This document shows, piece by piece, positions 54,301 through 62,822 of a stretch of DNA of 64,000 bases. The stretch lies in assembly GCA_006384855.1 (NCBI GenBank), contig VCJN01003345.1:1-64000 (forward strand). The letters are read 5' to 3'. Every line of letters begins with the position of its first letter. Position 1 is the stretch's first letter. The position numbers were made by a program, and so were the translations under genes. The notes beneath the pieces were generated by a model. It was not told where the DNA came from. It saw only the letters and a list, made by a program, of their open reading frames with translations, and did no database searches. The stretch is from Tetraselmis striata (lineage: Eukaryota; Chlorophyta; Chlorodendrophyceae; Chlorodendrales; Chlorodendraceae).

Positions 54301-55726
54301 TAAGATCAATCTTATGGTCCCATGGACGATGCTGTGGAGCACTATCAACCGGTTTTAACACATCCGGAAACTCTTCATATAGAATTTTACGAATAGTCTC
54401 CTTATATTCATATAGCATCGAATCGTCCATATGCAAATCAGGATCATCCCTAATCACATTTATATGGACTGAATAGAACTCAGCCACACGAGGCTTTGCC
54501 TTCCCTCCCCGTGCCGTTTTCCTCATTAACTTCATTAGTTTATGACTGGAAATTGAACAACACTCCGGACGGCGTTCTATTGCATCACAAGGGATATCTG
54601 TACCATTTACGAGGGTTATCACACGATGTTCCCCATATTGTACAGCAACTTGACTATCATCAAGCCATGGCAATCCCAACACAACATCAGACACATTGAG
54701 CTCTCTTAGAACATGAAATACCTGGTCTTTAAAACAGTGTCCTGCTAATTCAAAATTAATGGTAACAACTTGTGTACAACTCACACGTTGACCATTAGCA
54801 AGACGGACCGGCATTCTCTTAGAAAGTTTCTCAATCTGAATATTATTTCTACGAACAAAGTCCTCAGAAATGAAATTCAGTGATGCTGCATTATCTATTA
54901 ATGCTTCAACATTAGCACCAATATTTAAGCTGATTTTAACCTTTAAGAGTGGCTTAGGGTCGTTCCAATTAGACAGTAAAGCCACAGTTGCAGGTTTTGA
55001 CACATTATCAACATCATCAGCTGGTTTATCAACGTGTTCTGAGTCAAAAGTACTTTGGTGAACATTTTCTGACTCCACGTTAAAATCCTGAGTGCCTACA
55101 TACACTTCTCCACTAACATTAGGGGTACAGGATTCATCCATAATATCATCAGGTATACTACATTCACTGTCCACTAGCCATATACGAATGGGCCACGGCG
55201 TGGGGCGAACATCTGTATGAGAAGTAGCATTATCTGGTGATAAACGGGTAAACAATGGCGTTCTAGCCGGGAACTCCTGAATTAATTTCCAATGCTTTGA
55301 CATAGCATTAAATGTATTCCAGGCTGGCAGTATAAAAACACCCAGAGTATCATTACGATTAGCTTTACGACACTGTTCAAAGTGTTTAGCTATTTGTTCT
55401 ACTCTGTCCCACGGTGGATGTATATATACTCGTTCGCCAGATAAGTCCCTATCTAGAATTGAGTCATTGTCTGAACAAAAGGGCAGATCTTTATGGGTAT
55501 TCAATCCCTCATAATCTGCACATCCCTCTAGAGTAAACTTATACTTATCAAAGAGAGGGTCAAAGATACGATCCATCAGTCTCCAGGTAACACCAGTATG
55601 TGTACTAGCATTCTGAACATTTTTATGACGGATAGCTTTCACTCGACGACGACCCGATAATTTTCGAGTTGATGTAACGAGTATGCTTTTCGTATCTATA
55701 TGAGATGATTTACTACCAACAAACAT
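51362..55726 (-). CDS. pol: A1 Pol: Dam-like domain, protease, RT, RNase H, integrase, chromodomain
   Basis: 1,454 residues from ATG 55726; the frame is open back to the Gag UAG. Residues 48-165: Dam-like methyltransferase domain (FTLEGCADYEG; motif IV HPPW at 103-106; ILPAWNTF at 132-139). 270-400: protease, active site DNAA at 278-281 where D[ST]GA is usual, GLPWL at 351-355. 465-700: RT with YLDD at 631-634. 775-905: RNase H (TDAS, NEADPLSRRP). 1009-1047: HHCC finger. Integrase core Asp1076, Asp1136, Glu1172. A GPF segment follows, then a chromodomain-like tail (EIEKISAVKVG, FLVHFADKTIAPVWHRL) at about 1375-1440. Probably made as a Gag-Pol readthrough product. All boxes except the protease site look functional. 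Confidence 0.95.
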   Translation of the reverse strand: MFVGSKSSHIDTKSILVTSTRKLSGRRRVKAIRHKNVQNASTHTGVTWRLMDRIFDPLFDKYKFTLEGCADYEGLNTHKDLPFCSDNDSILDRDLSGERVYIHPPWDRVEQIAKHFEQCRKANRNDTLGVFILPAWNTFNAMSKHWKLIQEFPARTPLFTRLSPDNATSHTDVRPTPWPIRIWLVDSECSIPDDIMDESCTPNVSGEVYVGTQDFNVESENVHQSTFDSEHVDKPADDVDNVSKPATVALLSNWNDPKPLLKVKISLNIGANVEALIDNAASLNFISEDFVRRNNIQIEKLSKRMPVRLANGQRVSCTQVVTINFELAGHCFKDQVFHVLRELNVSDVVLGLPWLDDSQVAVQYGEHRVITLVNGTDIPCDAIERRPECCSISSHKLMKLMRKTARGGKAKPRVAEFYSVHINVIRDDPDLHMDDSMLYEYKETIRKILYEEFPDVLKPVDSAPQHRPWDHKIDLTGTMKKQRLNRLSPAERAELDRQLKSAIDAGLVRPSQSEFGSPILFVRKADGSLRLCVDYRGLNDVTRKDAYPLPRIDETLDELRKARCYTHLDLASGYWQVAVAEEDIHKTAFQTPDGLLEWTAMPFGLCNAPATFQRMMNDILRPYLRKFVVVYLDDICIYSENYADHMEHIRLVLAKLSEHNLRLQLKKCFFGMTSMEYLGYTVSDGKLQVSESKISAVKDWPVPNTQGEVRSFVQFCNFYSKFIHHFSDLTTPLTDLLRKTKPVVVDWSPACQEAFETLRLRLISAPCLIIPDIGIDATFTVATDASNVGIAAVLLQDQGGGVQPVAYWARKLNTAERGNTYSAYDLEALAICESIKHWRCYLEGCCRFLVVSDHDTLRHLLRQPAERMNRRQARYVRDLQPYVGSMSLAYRKGKWNEADPLSRRPDFKPIGFGGLHWTGDVPDAVETLEGVHSPPFSAIASMSVSALKLSDDILDMIKEGYKADGFYSLWGGWLKSGHVSEHDGFFWRHKCLCIPNNRQLINKILYELHDTTGHRAVQSTLARALERFWWTRIRHDVKAYCDKCPTCRRVRSRPQPAAPTQPLPVPPRPWHSVGLDFITDLPVSKGFDTMLVVVCHLTRQAHFIPTIKTVTGETSAELFLKEVYRLHGLPRVLISDRDPRFMSSFWQTLWRRLGTKLNMSSGQHPETDGLTERINAIVCELARAFCCFDGTDWVDQLPLMEFSYNSTRALGIEHTPFEVNYGFNPETPPDLLFAMRPTIPVSVSAQQKIQNMKDIHDLVKSILAIHKDELTVRPTERQQRVVPVFNVGDKVSIVTRLLKIKGQPNQKFMDRQLGPFPIVEKIGNYSFRLQLPPGMKLHPVFHVNSLRPCPTAPIRPVVPIVTGSNDDPDSQEFEIEKISAVKVGLMPGRKGTQLQFLVHFADKTIAPVWHRLFDVKRTVALQGFLDTPMWLHFAESDVFLQHAAKYPARIPTAN

Positions 55727-55906
55727 ATTAGTAGGTGCATCTACAGGGGCTTGAACATTAGGGGCTGGAGCAGTAAATGGTGGTACTTCATCATTTATAG
55801 TAACAACAGGAATTACATTATCCCTATTATCTGTTACAGGACAGGCCTGCTCAGCATTTAAGTCCCCAGCTACTGGTCTGTCAATACCAGCAGCTGCAGG
55901 GCACCC
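55727..55906 (-). other. A1 in-frame Gag-Pol junction
   Basis: After the Gag UAG (55909-55907) the frame stays open through GCPAAAGIDRPVAGDLNAEQ.. to Pol Met1, with no second stop. The context AAA-UAG-GGG-UGC-CC is the same in A2. Confidence 0.9.
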
Positions 55907-57346
55907 CTATTTACTCGGACACTCTTTAAACGTATGACCCTTTTTACCACACGTAAAACATGTGCGATTATTAAAGTGTTCACTGACCTTAGCTTTGCCG
56001 ATTTTCTTGGCCATGCTGTCGTACTCCTGCTTCCGTCGCAGCGCCTCGCCAGTGAGTGGGTTGCCGTTTTTGTCCGTTGATGTGTTCTTCTTGGGTCGGC
56101 CGATAGAGGTCGACGGTTCGTCGACTCGACGCCTCTTGTCGCCATTGAACTTGCGCTTACGCTGACTTCTATCGAAGGTGTCGACGTTCCTCGCTCCGGT
56201 AGTCGCGACGCGGTCGTCGACTGCTCCGCGGTAGCCGTTGCGAGTTCTGTCGCCGAGAGTGGTATTTCCATTAACCAAAGCAGTACAGTGACTCACCAGT
56301 ACAGCGATCGTTACATCGATCGACTTATGTTTTTCCTCCGCCAAGAAACGATGAGCTGCTTTCTTCAGCTCTGGATGACTAAGGCCTTCGGTGAACTTGA
56401 TGCACATGAGTTCATCAGACATGTTTTGACGAGTCCGTGCATATGTGGTCTCGAATACCTGTACGTATACGCAAAAAGTGGCAGGCGACTTGTTACGCCC
56501 CGCGTTGATTTGTAGTAACGAGTTGAACTTGATGCACGCCTCTTTCTGCAGATCTGGTACTTGTGCCGAGTTTCTTACGGCGATGATGAATTCTGCAGCC
56601 GTTGTAGGTCTTTCGGTATCAGGCTTGTTTTCAAATGATTGCCACCAAAGCTCGAACTCTCCAGTAAGTTGCTGTACCACATACATTAGTCCAGCAGGCG
56701 TATCTGCCTTTAATCCAACTTGTCCAACCATACTCGGTATTTTATGCAGCCAAATGTCCAGCGCCTCTATGTCATCATTGTTGATCTTGGGCTGTTGTTG
56801 CGCTGATTTGCGTTGCGATTCTGTAAGCTGCGCCTCCGTACGTTCATACCATGGTACTGGTCCATCAATTTCCATCTTATCCAACTCGGCCGCCAGGTCG
56901 ATAGTCATATACTCATGAACTACCTCCCACAATGGCGACTCATCATATCCAAAACGAAATGGGACTGTAACAGGAATGCCTGGGTAGGCCCTATTAGTCC
57001 AAATTCCAGACGTCGACGCGGCCTTATATACATTAGACCATTTGTCAACGACTGCCGAGTGAATAGCATTCGCTGCGACATAGGGCTTGGCACGACACCA
57101 TTGCCCCCGCAGGTGTTTAGCTATCTCGGTAGTGTACGACGGACGACTGTTGCCCGGTTCAATTGTTATACGATCAGGAAAACGCGGACCGATATATACT
57201 GGTGGAGCTGCCGCTGTCGCTGGCGTTAGTGGTCCAACAAACGGTATTAAGTTTTCATTGACGAGCTGCTCCGCACGGTACGGCCAACGGGTATCATTTT
57301 TCAGCTCATAGAAGTTCAGGTGCGCTTCATAAAGGAAACAATCCAT
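55907..57346 (-). CDS. gag: A1 Gag
   Basis: 479 residues from the first in-frame ATG (57346) to UAG. Capsid region: PWYERTEAQLTESQRKSAQQ, ALDIWLHKIPSMVGQVGLKA, YVVQQLTGEFELWWQSFENK, CVYVQVFETTYARTRQNMSD. A basic linker (RKRKFNGDKRRRVDEP) follows, then a perfect CCHC knuckle CFTCGKKGHTFKEC two residues from the end. It forms the virus-like particle and packages RNA. The frame is also open upstream but interrupted by two stops (next entry). Gag and Pol are in the same frame. Confidence 0.9.
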   Translation of the reverse strand: MDCFLYEAHLNFYELKNDTRWPYRAEQLVNENLIPFVGPLTPATAAAPPVYIGPRFPDRITIEPGNSRPSYTTEIAKHLRGQWCRAKPYVAANAIHSAVVDKWSNVYKAASTSGIWTNRAYPGIPVTVPFRFGYDESPLWEVVHEYMTIDLAAELDKMEIDGPVPWYERTEAQLTESQRKSAQQQPKINNDDIEALDIWLHKIPSMVGQVGLKADTPAGLMYVVQQLTGEFELWWQSFENKPDTERPTTAAEFIIAVRNSAQVPDLQKEACIKFNSLLQINAGRNKSPATFCVYVQVFETTYARTRQNMSDELMCIKFTEGLSHPELKKAAHRFLAEEKHKSIDVTIAVLVSHCTALVNGNTTLGDRTRNGYRGAVDDRVATTGARNVDTFDRSQRKRKFNGDKRRRVDEPSTSIGRPKKNTSTDKNGNPLTGEALRRKQEYDSMAKKIGKAKVSEHFNNRTCFTCGKKGHTFKECPSK

Positions 57347-57347
57347 G

Positions 57348-57667
57348 CCATCAATCGGTACGCAGTCGAAGAGAATCAAGTCAGCTGGATTTATAGTGAT
57401 TCATGTTTCCGCTTGCAGCACACGAACTGCGACCTCGCGTACTGACAGGTCTATAAGCGTTGAAACTCCACATGGCACGAATGCTGTATTATTATGATTC
57501 GGTTCGATTGTCAGTACGATATCACGCTCAGCACCCACTCCGGTGCCTTAAGTGACGATGACAGCCGCAGACACTCCGCTGTCGAATGGTAGCTTGGTAT
57601 CGGCGTCCTTTTCAATAGCCGCCAGTTGCGCACGGGTGTACTTGTTGCGCCTCATAGCAGCACTCAT
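57348..57667 (-). other. A1 upstream in-frame segment with two stops
   Basis: In the Gag frame an ATG at 57667 starts MSAAMRRNKYTRAQLAAIEK..AVIVT, a TAA (57550-57548), then GTGVGAERDIVLTIEPNHNN..REVAVRVLQAET, a TGA (57403-57401), then ITINPADLILFDCVPIDG leading into Gag. It may be the original Gag N-terminus, a uORF leader, or recoded stops. TTG at 57379 is the furthest upstream codon of the uninterrupted Gag frame, but an ATG start is more likely. Confidence 0.5.
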
Positions 57668-57725
57668 CATACAACAAACGAGTATATATAGCAGTGGAAG
57701 ACTTGACGAATGTAGAGCTTGGTTA

Positions 57726-57737
57726 GCTCCGAAACCA
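57726..57737 (-). promoter_or_regulatory. A1 primer-binding site
   Basis: Minus strand TGGTTTCGGAGC one base after the LTR end. It resembles the initiator-Met PBS of many plant LTR elements (TGGTATCAGAGC) at 10 of 12 positions. Confidence 0.7.
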
Positions 57738-57738
57738 G

Positions 57739-58060
57739 TGCGACAGTCTCAACAAGATAGAGACTGTAGGGACAAACAAACAAAGGTGGGGTGCAGTGGT
57801 GGTGGTGGCGGTGCAAAGGCGAGAGACTTCCCGAGAGGAGAATACAACAATAATTGGTTACAAGGTTGTCACCACCCGCTGCTATATATACTAAGGCTAG
57901 TGTCGGCAGTGGTCATGAGACCATGCCGACCTATAGCAGCACGCCCACTGCGAAGAGCGTCACCTTTGGAGAGACGAACAGAAGTCCAAGCGTCTGCCTC
58001 GTTTTGGCATGGCATTGCTTAGTATATTGCCTGGTACTGACAAGTCCCAAGCAGACATAT
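57739..58060 (-). repeat. A1 5' LTR, truncated
   Basis: Identical to 50830-51151. The distal 174 bp (U3 start in element orientation) is missing; sequence after 58060 is unrelated. The TATA-like box (57883-57890) is kept, so transcription may still start. Confidence 0.9.
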
Positions 58061-58254
58061 CTTTCCGGCTAACGGACGTGAACCCCGGTACACCTATAGT
58101 GCACCTTGGTGCACTGAATAGTTAAATAGAATTTCTGAGCAACGGAGGTCGTCCCAACCGTAACCAACGGTCAGGCCTCGTAGCTGACACCCCAAGGCAG
58201 CTGGGATATAGTTTTCGCGGCGGGGGTGGGCCAGATACCCACAATGCGCATGCG
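58061..58254. other. Junction right of A1
   Basis: No B2 sequence resumes here. A TTAA (58121-58124), the piggyBac target, lies 130 bp before the transposase ORF, but no clear terminal inverted repeat pair was found. Confidence 0.4.
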
Positions 58255-60048
58255 ATGGGCCCAGCAGATCGCGGGCTCCGCCGCCGCCACCACCACCACC
58301 TGCCCACCATGCGGCTGCCCCTCGGAACGGCCATTACTGTCCGTTTCGGTGATATAACCGACGCCGCCAAGAAGGTATGGGTTGCTGCCCACCCAGGGGA
58401 GCCCGTGGCGGGTGTCACGCTGCGCGGCGTCGTCTGTGGCCACTCTGGCGCGTGGCATCGCGTCACTTTCGCCAAAGATCACCCTGAGATAGAGCGTGAG
58501 GTCAGCCTCAAGGCTGCCGCCCTCGTCCCCCCCGCCCCAGCAGCGGCCCCCGCGGAGCACAGGCGGGTGGGTCCGACCACCGTTGACTTGGAGGAGGTGC
58601 AGGCGGCCAACCAGCAGCTGCTGGATGCGTTTGCGGACGCCGATGCCGAGCCCGCTGGTGACTCCGCCGAACCCGACGAATATCCCGCGGCACCAACCCC
58701 TCGCCCCACCCCCACCGAGCTTCCGCCGCCTGACTGGGAACCCGCCTCTTGCTACCGCTGTCAGCGTGAGCAGGCCAGAGCGTACCCCCCACGTTCCGGC
58801 CACTACCGCCGCAACCACAGTGAGGCGGCGCAGGCGGGCGTGGCATGGCACTTCTGGCAGTGGTTCCCCCTCAGCGCGATGTCGCGCGCCGTCGATGCCA
58901 TGAACCAGCGCCGCCACACCGAGAAGGGGGGGAGCAGTGTCGTCCCCTTCTCCCTGGCGGAGTTCAAGGTCTTTCTGGCGGTTCTACTCGCGATGACGCT
59001 TCACTCGACGGTGTCGCTGGAGGAGCTGTGGGACAACCCTGCAGTGCCCTCCATCACGGCGATGCCTACCCGCTATGGCTTCGCTGCGCTGATGACACAG
59101 CGCCGCTTCAACGAGTGGCGCGCCTACTTTCGCTTCTGGGGCGACCCTGGGGACCTGCCTGACAGTCATTAGAGCGAGACATGCCAGGACTGGGTGATAG
59201 AGGAATCAGCAACGCCTCAGTAGTGCTGTGGCAGGAGCGCGCATCAACTTCGCGTCACTGCAAAAGGAGCATGATGTTCCTGGCAAGCCTGGTGAGCGCT
59301 GCATGGTCTATGCCTCCGCCTGGCAGGATACCCAACCCATGCTCCTTGTGCATACATGCTGCAGTGATGCTATCACACCGCCTGTGGAGCGACTGAAGTC
59401 CAAGTACAAGGACGGCCGCGTACACAAGTACCGCTACGAGGTGGAGCGACGGGAGAGCCACGCCACCTATCGGCAGCACTTCAACGCTGTGGACATCAAC
59501 AACAAGCTGAGTGTGGGCCCCCACTCTGTGCCACTGGCTGGGGCCCCCGTAGTGCTGTGCTCCGGTTCTGGCTGTACACCGCTGCAATGGCCGAATCCAA
59601 CGCCTACCTGTGCTACACTTCTTTCACCAACAACAAGGACATGACGCGTCATGAGTGGAAGTGCGCCATGGTGGACGCGCTGGTTGCGGAGGGGAGGGCT
59701 GAGATGATGGGCTCTGCATCTGGCCTGCACAGCACCTCGCCTGCCCCCCGCAGCCGTGCAACTACCCGCAGCTCAAAGAGCTCTCATTGCAGTGCTCCTA
59801 GTCCCTTTGATACTGAGACAGGTGACGGACCCTCTGGAGTGCCCCGCGCGTTTGATGAGGGCTGGCGCAAAAAAGGCACCAAGCGCACAGCTACGATGTA
59901 CTCCGCTCCCAACCCTGAGAACACCCCCAGCAAGTTCAAGGATGGCAAAGAACGCGCCAAGCGTAGGCAGTGTGTGGAATGCTGCCGCAACCTGGTCCGT
60001 AGCATTTGCTCTGACTGCGGCGCCCCTCACTGTGAGATTCAGATGTGA
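58255..60048 (+). pseudogene. piggyBac-like transposase, core deleted
   Basis: Frame 58255-59172: SH3-like N-terminus, Pro-rich linker, then the piggyBac start: AWHFWQWFPLSAMSRAVDAM, FKVFLAVLLAMTLHSTVSLE, TRYGFAALMTQRRFNEWRAY, WGDPGDLPDSH-stop. Frame 59228-59530: RINFASLQKEHDVPGKPGER, LKSKYKDGRVHKYRYEVERR, HFNAVDINNKLSVGPHSVPL (late catalytic region). Frame 59557-60048: C-terminus with Cys-rich finger RQCVECCRNLVRSICSDCGA, PHCEIQM-stop. Between the first two blocks only about 60 bp remain where piggyBac proteins have well over 100 residues, including the first two catalytic Asp. So it is an internally deleted, non-autonomous copy with two frame changes. Confidence 0.75.
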
Positions 60049-60723
60049 CATACAGGTGACGAAGCACTACTACTAGCGACTATTATTTATCCGTGAAGGC
60101 TGCTACTGGTGGCGGCACGTCCATCCAGTTACGTGCGAGTACATCCGGCGTTATTGCCGGCGGGCGATAAATCCTTTTTGTCATCATTCTGGTAGTCGTA
60201 CCAGCCCGGTGAAGCGTACATGGCACTGACGTACAAGGTACAAGGTTGTCCGTGTAGTACCGGGTAGTACGCGATATATTTATTACGCCGGTACCGGGTA
60301 TCGAGTACGAACCCTAGTCGTCCTGTGGATAACTACGACTATTAGTACATGGGAGCGCAAATCGCAGCCGTACGTATTTGGTAACACTGGGGAATTTGTG
60401 TACATTATAGCTAGTACTGCTGAACGGGCCTGCCAGCCGTCCGATCAAAGGTCATCAGATGGGCGGTTTGGCTGCCATGTTTTGCCAAAGAGTGCTCACG
60501 TTACATAAATATTCGCGAGGGGGAGGGCGGGGGCAGGCAGCGGTTTGCCGAAGAATGTTTGAATTACAATATTCGCGACAGCTGCCATCGGGGGATGTGG
60601 CCCGGGGGGGGGGGGGGGGGGGGGGTGCGGGGGCGGGGGGACCACGCCCGCCCCGCCCCCCCCCGCCCCCCCTCGCCGCCAGCCGCTCCCGCCTGGGGGG
60701 GGGGGGGGGTAAGGGGGCGGGGG
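60049..60723. other. Unassigned, GTAC-rich then poly-G
   Basis: 60215-60350 is rich in GTAC/GGTACC motifs, resembling LTR internal sequence. TATTCGCGA and GTTTGCCGAA are repeated at about 60510-60580. G22 at 60604-60625. No gene. Confidence 0.4.
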
Positions 60724-61000
60724 CTACTGCTTGTTCTTGTTCTTGCGTGCCCGCGGGACCCTCCGCTTCGACGATCTCGCTGCCTCCGCCTCCGCCTCCG
60801 CCTGCGCCTCCGACTCCGCCTCCGACTCCGCGACCGTCAGTTTCTTACCTCGGCGTTTCTTCACTGGCCTCTTCCGCTTTTTGTCATCCGTCAGTGTCTT
60901 CACCACCCCGGGAGGCTGTGCCGTCGACGACGCCGCCATGAGCTTCCTTACCTTCGCGTCGGGACGCCCCCTGTGCCCAGACACCCACAACAAGCCACAA
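60724..61000 (-). CDS. Basic AT-hook-like ORF, C-terminal part
   Basis: Minus frame: GLLWVSGHRGRPDAKVRKLM, VVKTLTDDKKRKRPVKKRRG, KKLTVAESEAESEAQAEAEA, ARSSKRRVPRARKNKNKQ-stop. RGRP is the core of an AT-hook, a minor-groove binder; the Lys/Arg blocks would serve as nuclear localisation signals; the Glu-Ala repeat comes from a short TCCGCC-type tandem. The upstream frame continues past the first Met, so this is probably a last exon. No family assigned; could be a transposase tail. Confidence 0.4.
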
Positions 61001-61732
61001 TCGTTTCGCCTTTAAGCGGCTGAGGATGCGGCCTCCTCGGCCACCACGAGTTGCGCCGCTGGCACTGTGGAAGCCTTGGCGTTGAGGTGGGCCTTAACGG
61101 CGCTCCCGGACGAACCTGCGCGCGGCACAAGTTAGCCACGAGTGGGTGCGTGCTAATGCGGAGGATGGAGTGTTTTGTTGCGCGCCCACCTTGTCACGCG
61201 TTTCCTCATGTCTTTCTCGTCCTCCTCGATGCCGGCGGCGCGGACACGCGAGACAACAAGGCTCGCCGCCCACGTTTGCCCGGGGGGGCGAGGTCGGCCA
61301 TGGCGCTGTGAGCGGTGAAGGGGGGGGGGGGGGCGGGGGGGGTGGGGGGGGGGGGGCGGCCGAGGTGGAGAAACTAACACCCAGTCGACGACCGCCTTCC
61401 GCAGCAGTCAACGACACATCGGAGGCGAGGAGCAGCGCGCCACTACTATTTATATGCACGTATTGTCAAGAGCTAGTCGGTGCGGCATTGTGTCGGTGTA
61501 TTTTCGCAATGTTTATTGTTGAAGTAGCACGGCGTAATGGATACGGCGAGTGAATCCGGGATAATGTGTGCGACGAATGTGCGCGCGCAGCGGTGTGCGG
61601 CGGTGTGCGGCGGTGTGCGGCGGTGTGCACCGATGTTAATTTAGTGTGAATATTATATCGGCCGTAGACGATCAGGTCTGGCAGCACCGCCCGTGCTTGT
61701 AAATAAGCGACAATGGATCTAGTCTCCCGCTA
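61001..61732. other. Unassigned, G-rich, with a 10-bp minisatellite
   Basis: Interrupted G runs at 61319-61356. CGGTGTGCGG repeated about 3.8 times at 61591-61629. A minus frame (SRVRAAGIEEDEKDMRKRVT, 61270-61200) may be an upstream exon of the AT-hook ORF. No other feature. Confidence 0.4.
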
Positions 61733-62822
61733 GTCTGTGCACCGCCAGTGCACTCCGCAAGCCTCGCCTCCATCCGCGTCGGAACCGGTAGTAAGTGTTG
61801 TTGTGTGCGCACATTGTGACAACATTACACGGTGGCAATTGCAATTAGCGGTGGATAATGTGAAGGCGTTTTCGAAATCGACAAAGAATGAGGCGGTGCT
61901 GGCGGAGTGCATTGGCGGTGCATAGAATAGCGTGTCCCTGGGGTTTTGGCTGCATCGGACGCCGTATTCCCACCCATCCGGCACGGAATGTCCGGTTTTT
62001 ACACATTTGTGTGTTAATAAAGTGTGAATATTACGCGTCTTTTACGCCGGGTGGATGGGCATCCGGCGTCCGATGCACCCCAATTATTTGCAGCACGCTA
62101 CTCTACGCAACCCCAACGCACTCCGCAAGCCTCGCCTCCATCCGCGTCGGAACTGGTAGTAAGTGTTGTTGTGTGCGCACATCGTGACAACATATTACAC
62201 GGTGGCAATTGCAATTAGCGGTGGACAATGTGAAGGCGTTTTCGAAATCGACAGAGAATGTGGCGGTGCTGGCGGAGTGCATTGGCGGTGCACAGAATAG
62301 CGTGTTGCTGGGGTTTTGGCTGCATCGGACGCCGTATTCCCACCCATCCGGCACGGAATGTCCGGTTTTCACACATTTGTGTGTTAATAAAGTGTGAATA
62401 TTACGCGTCTTTTACGCCGGGTGGATGGGCATCCGGCGTCCGATGCACCCCAATTATTTGCAGCACGCTACTCTACGCACCCCCAACGCACTCCGCAAGC
62501 CTCGCCTCCATCCGCGTCGGAACCGGTAGTAAGTGTTGTTGTGTGCGCACATCGTGACAACATTACACGGTGGCAATTGCAATTAGCGGTGGATAATGTG
62601 AAGGCGTTTTCGAAATCGACAGAGAATGAGGCGGTGCTGGCGGAGTGCATTGGCGGTGCATAGAATAGCGTGTCCCTGGGGTTTTGGCTGCATCGGACGC
62701 CGTATTCCCACCCATCCGGCACGGAATGTCCGGTTTTCACACATTTGCGTGTGAATATATATAGTGTGAATATTACGTACGCGTCTTTTACGCTGGGTGG
62801 ATGGGCATCCGGCGTCCGATGC
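61733..62822 (-). repeat. 370-bp palindromic satellite units (right arm)
   Basis: Three units: hairpin 2 at 61738-61922, about 62106-62292, 62478-62660; hairpin 1 at 61949-62081, 62319-62451, 62689-62825. GAATATTAC lies in each hairpin 1 loop (62026-62034, 62396-62404, 62768-62776). Unit spacing 370 and 372 bp. Confidence 0.9.

Larger units (their letters stand above)
50830..58060 (-). mobile_element. Ty3 chromovirus-type element A1, young copy
   Basis: Minus strand: truncated 5' LTR (57739-58060), PBS, Gag, Pol, polypurine tract, full 3' LTR (50830-51325). The two LTRs are identical over the 322 bp they share, so insertion is recent. Pol is uninterrupted for 1,454 codons with all catalytic boxes except an unusual protease site. 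The element lies inside B2 on its left; on the right the LTR breaks off at 58060, which removes the target duplication. Confidence 0.95.

Noticed and set aside
55907-55909. UAG reassigned to an amino acid in this organism
   Set aside because: Other frames here end at TAG in the expected place (sulfotransferase-like at 39001, helical exon at 46121), so general reassignment is unlikely.
57379-57381. Gag start at 57379
   Set aside because: The codon is TTG, not expected as a eukaryotic start; the first in-frame ATG is at 57346.
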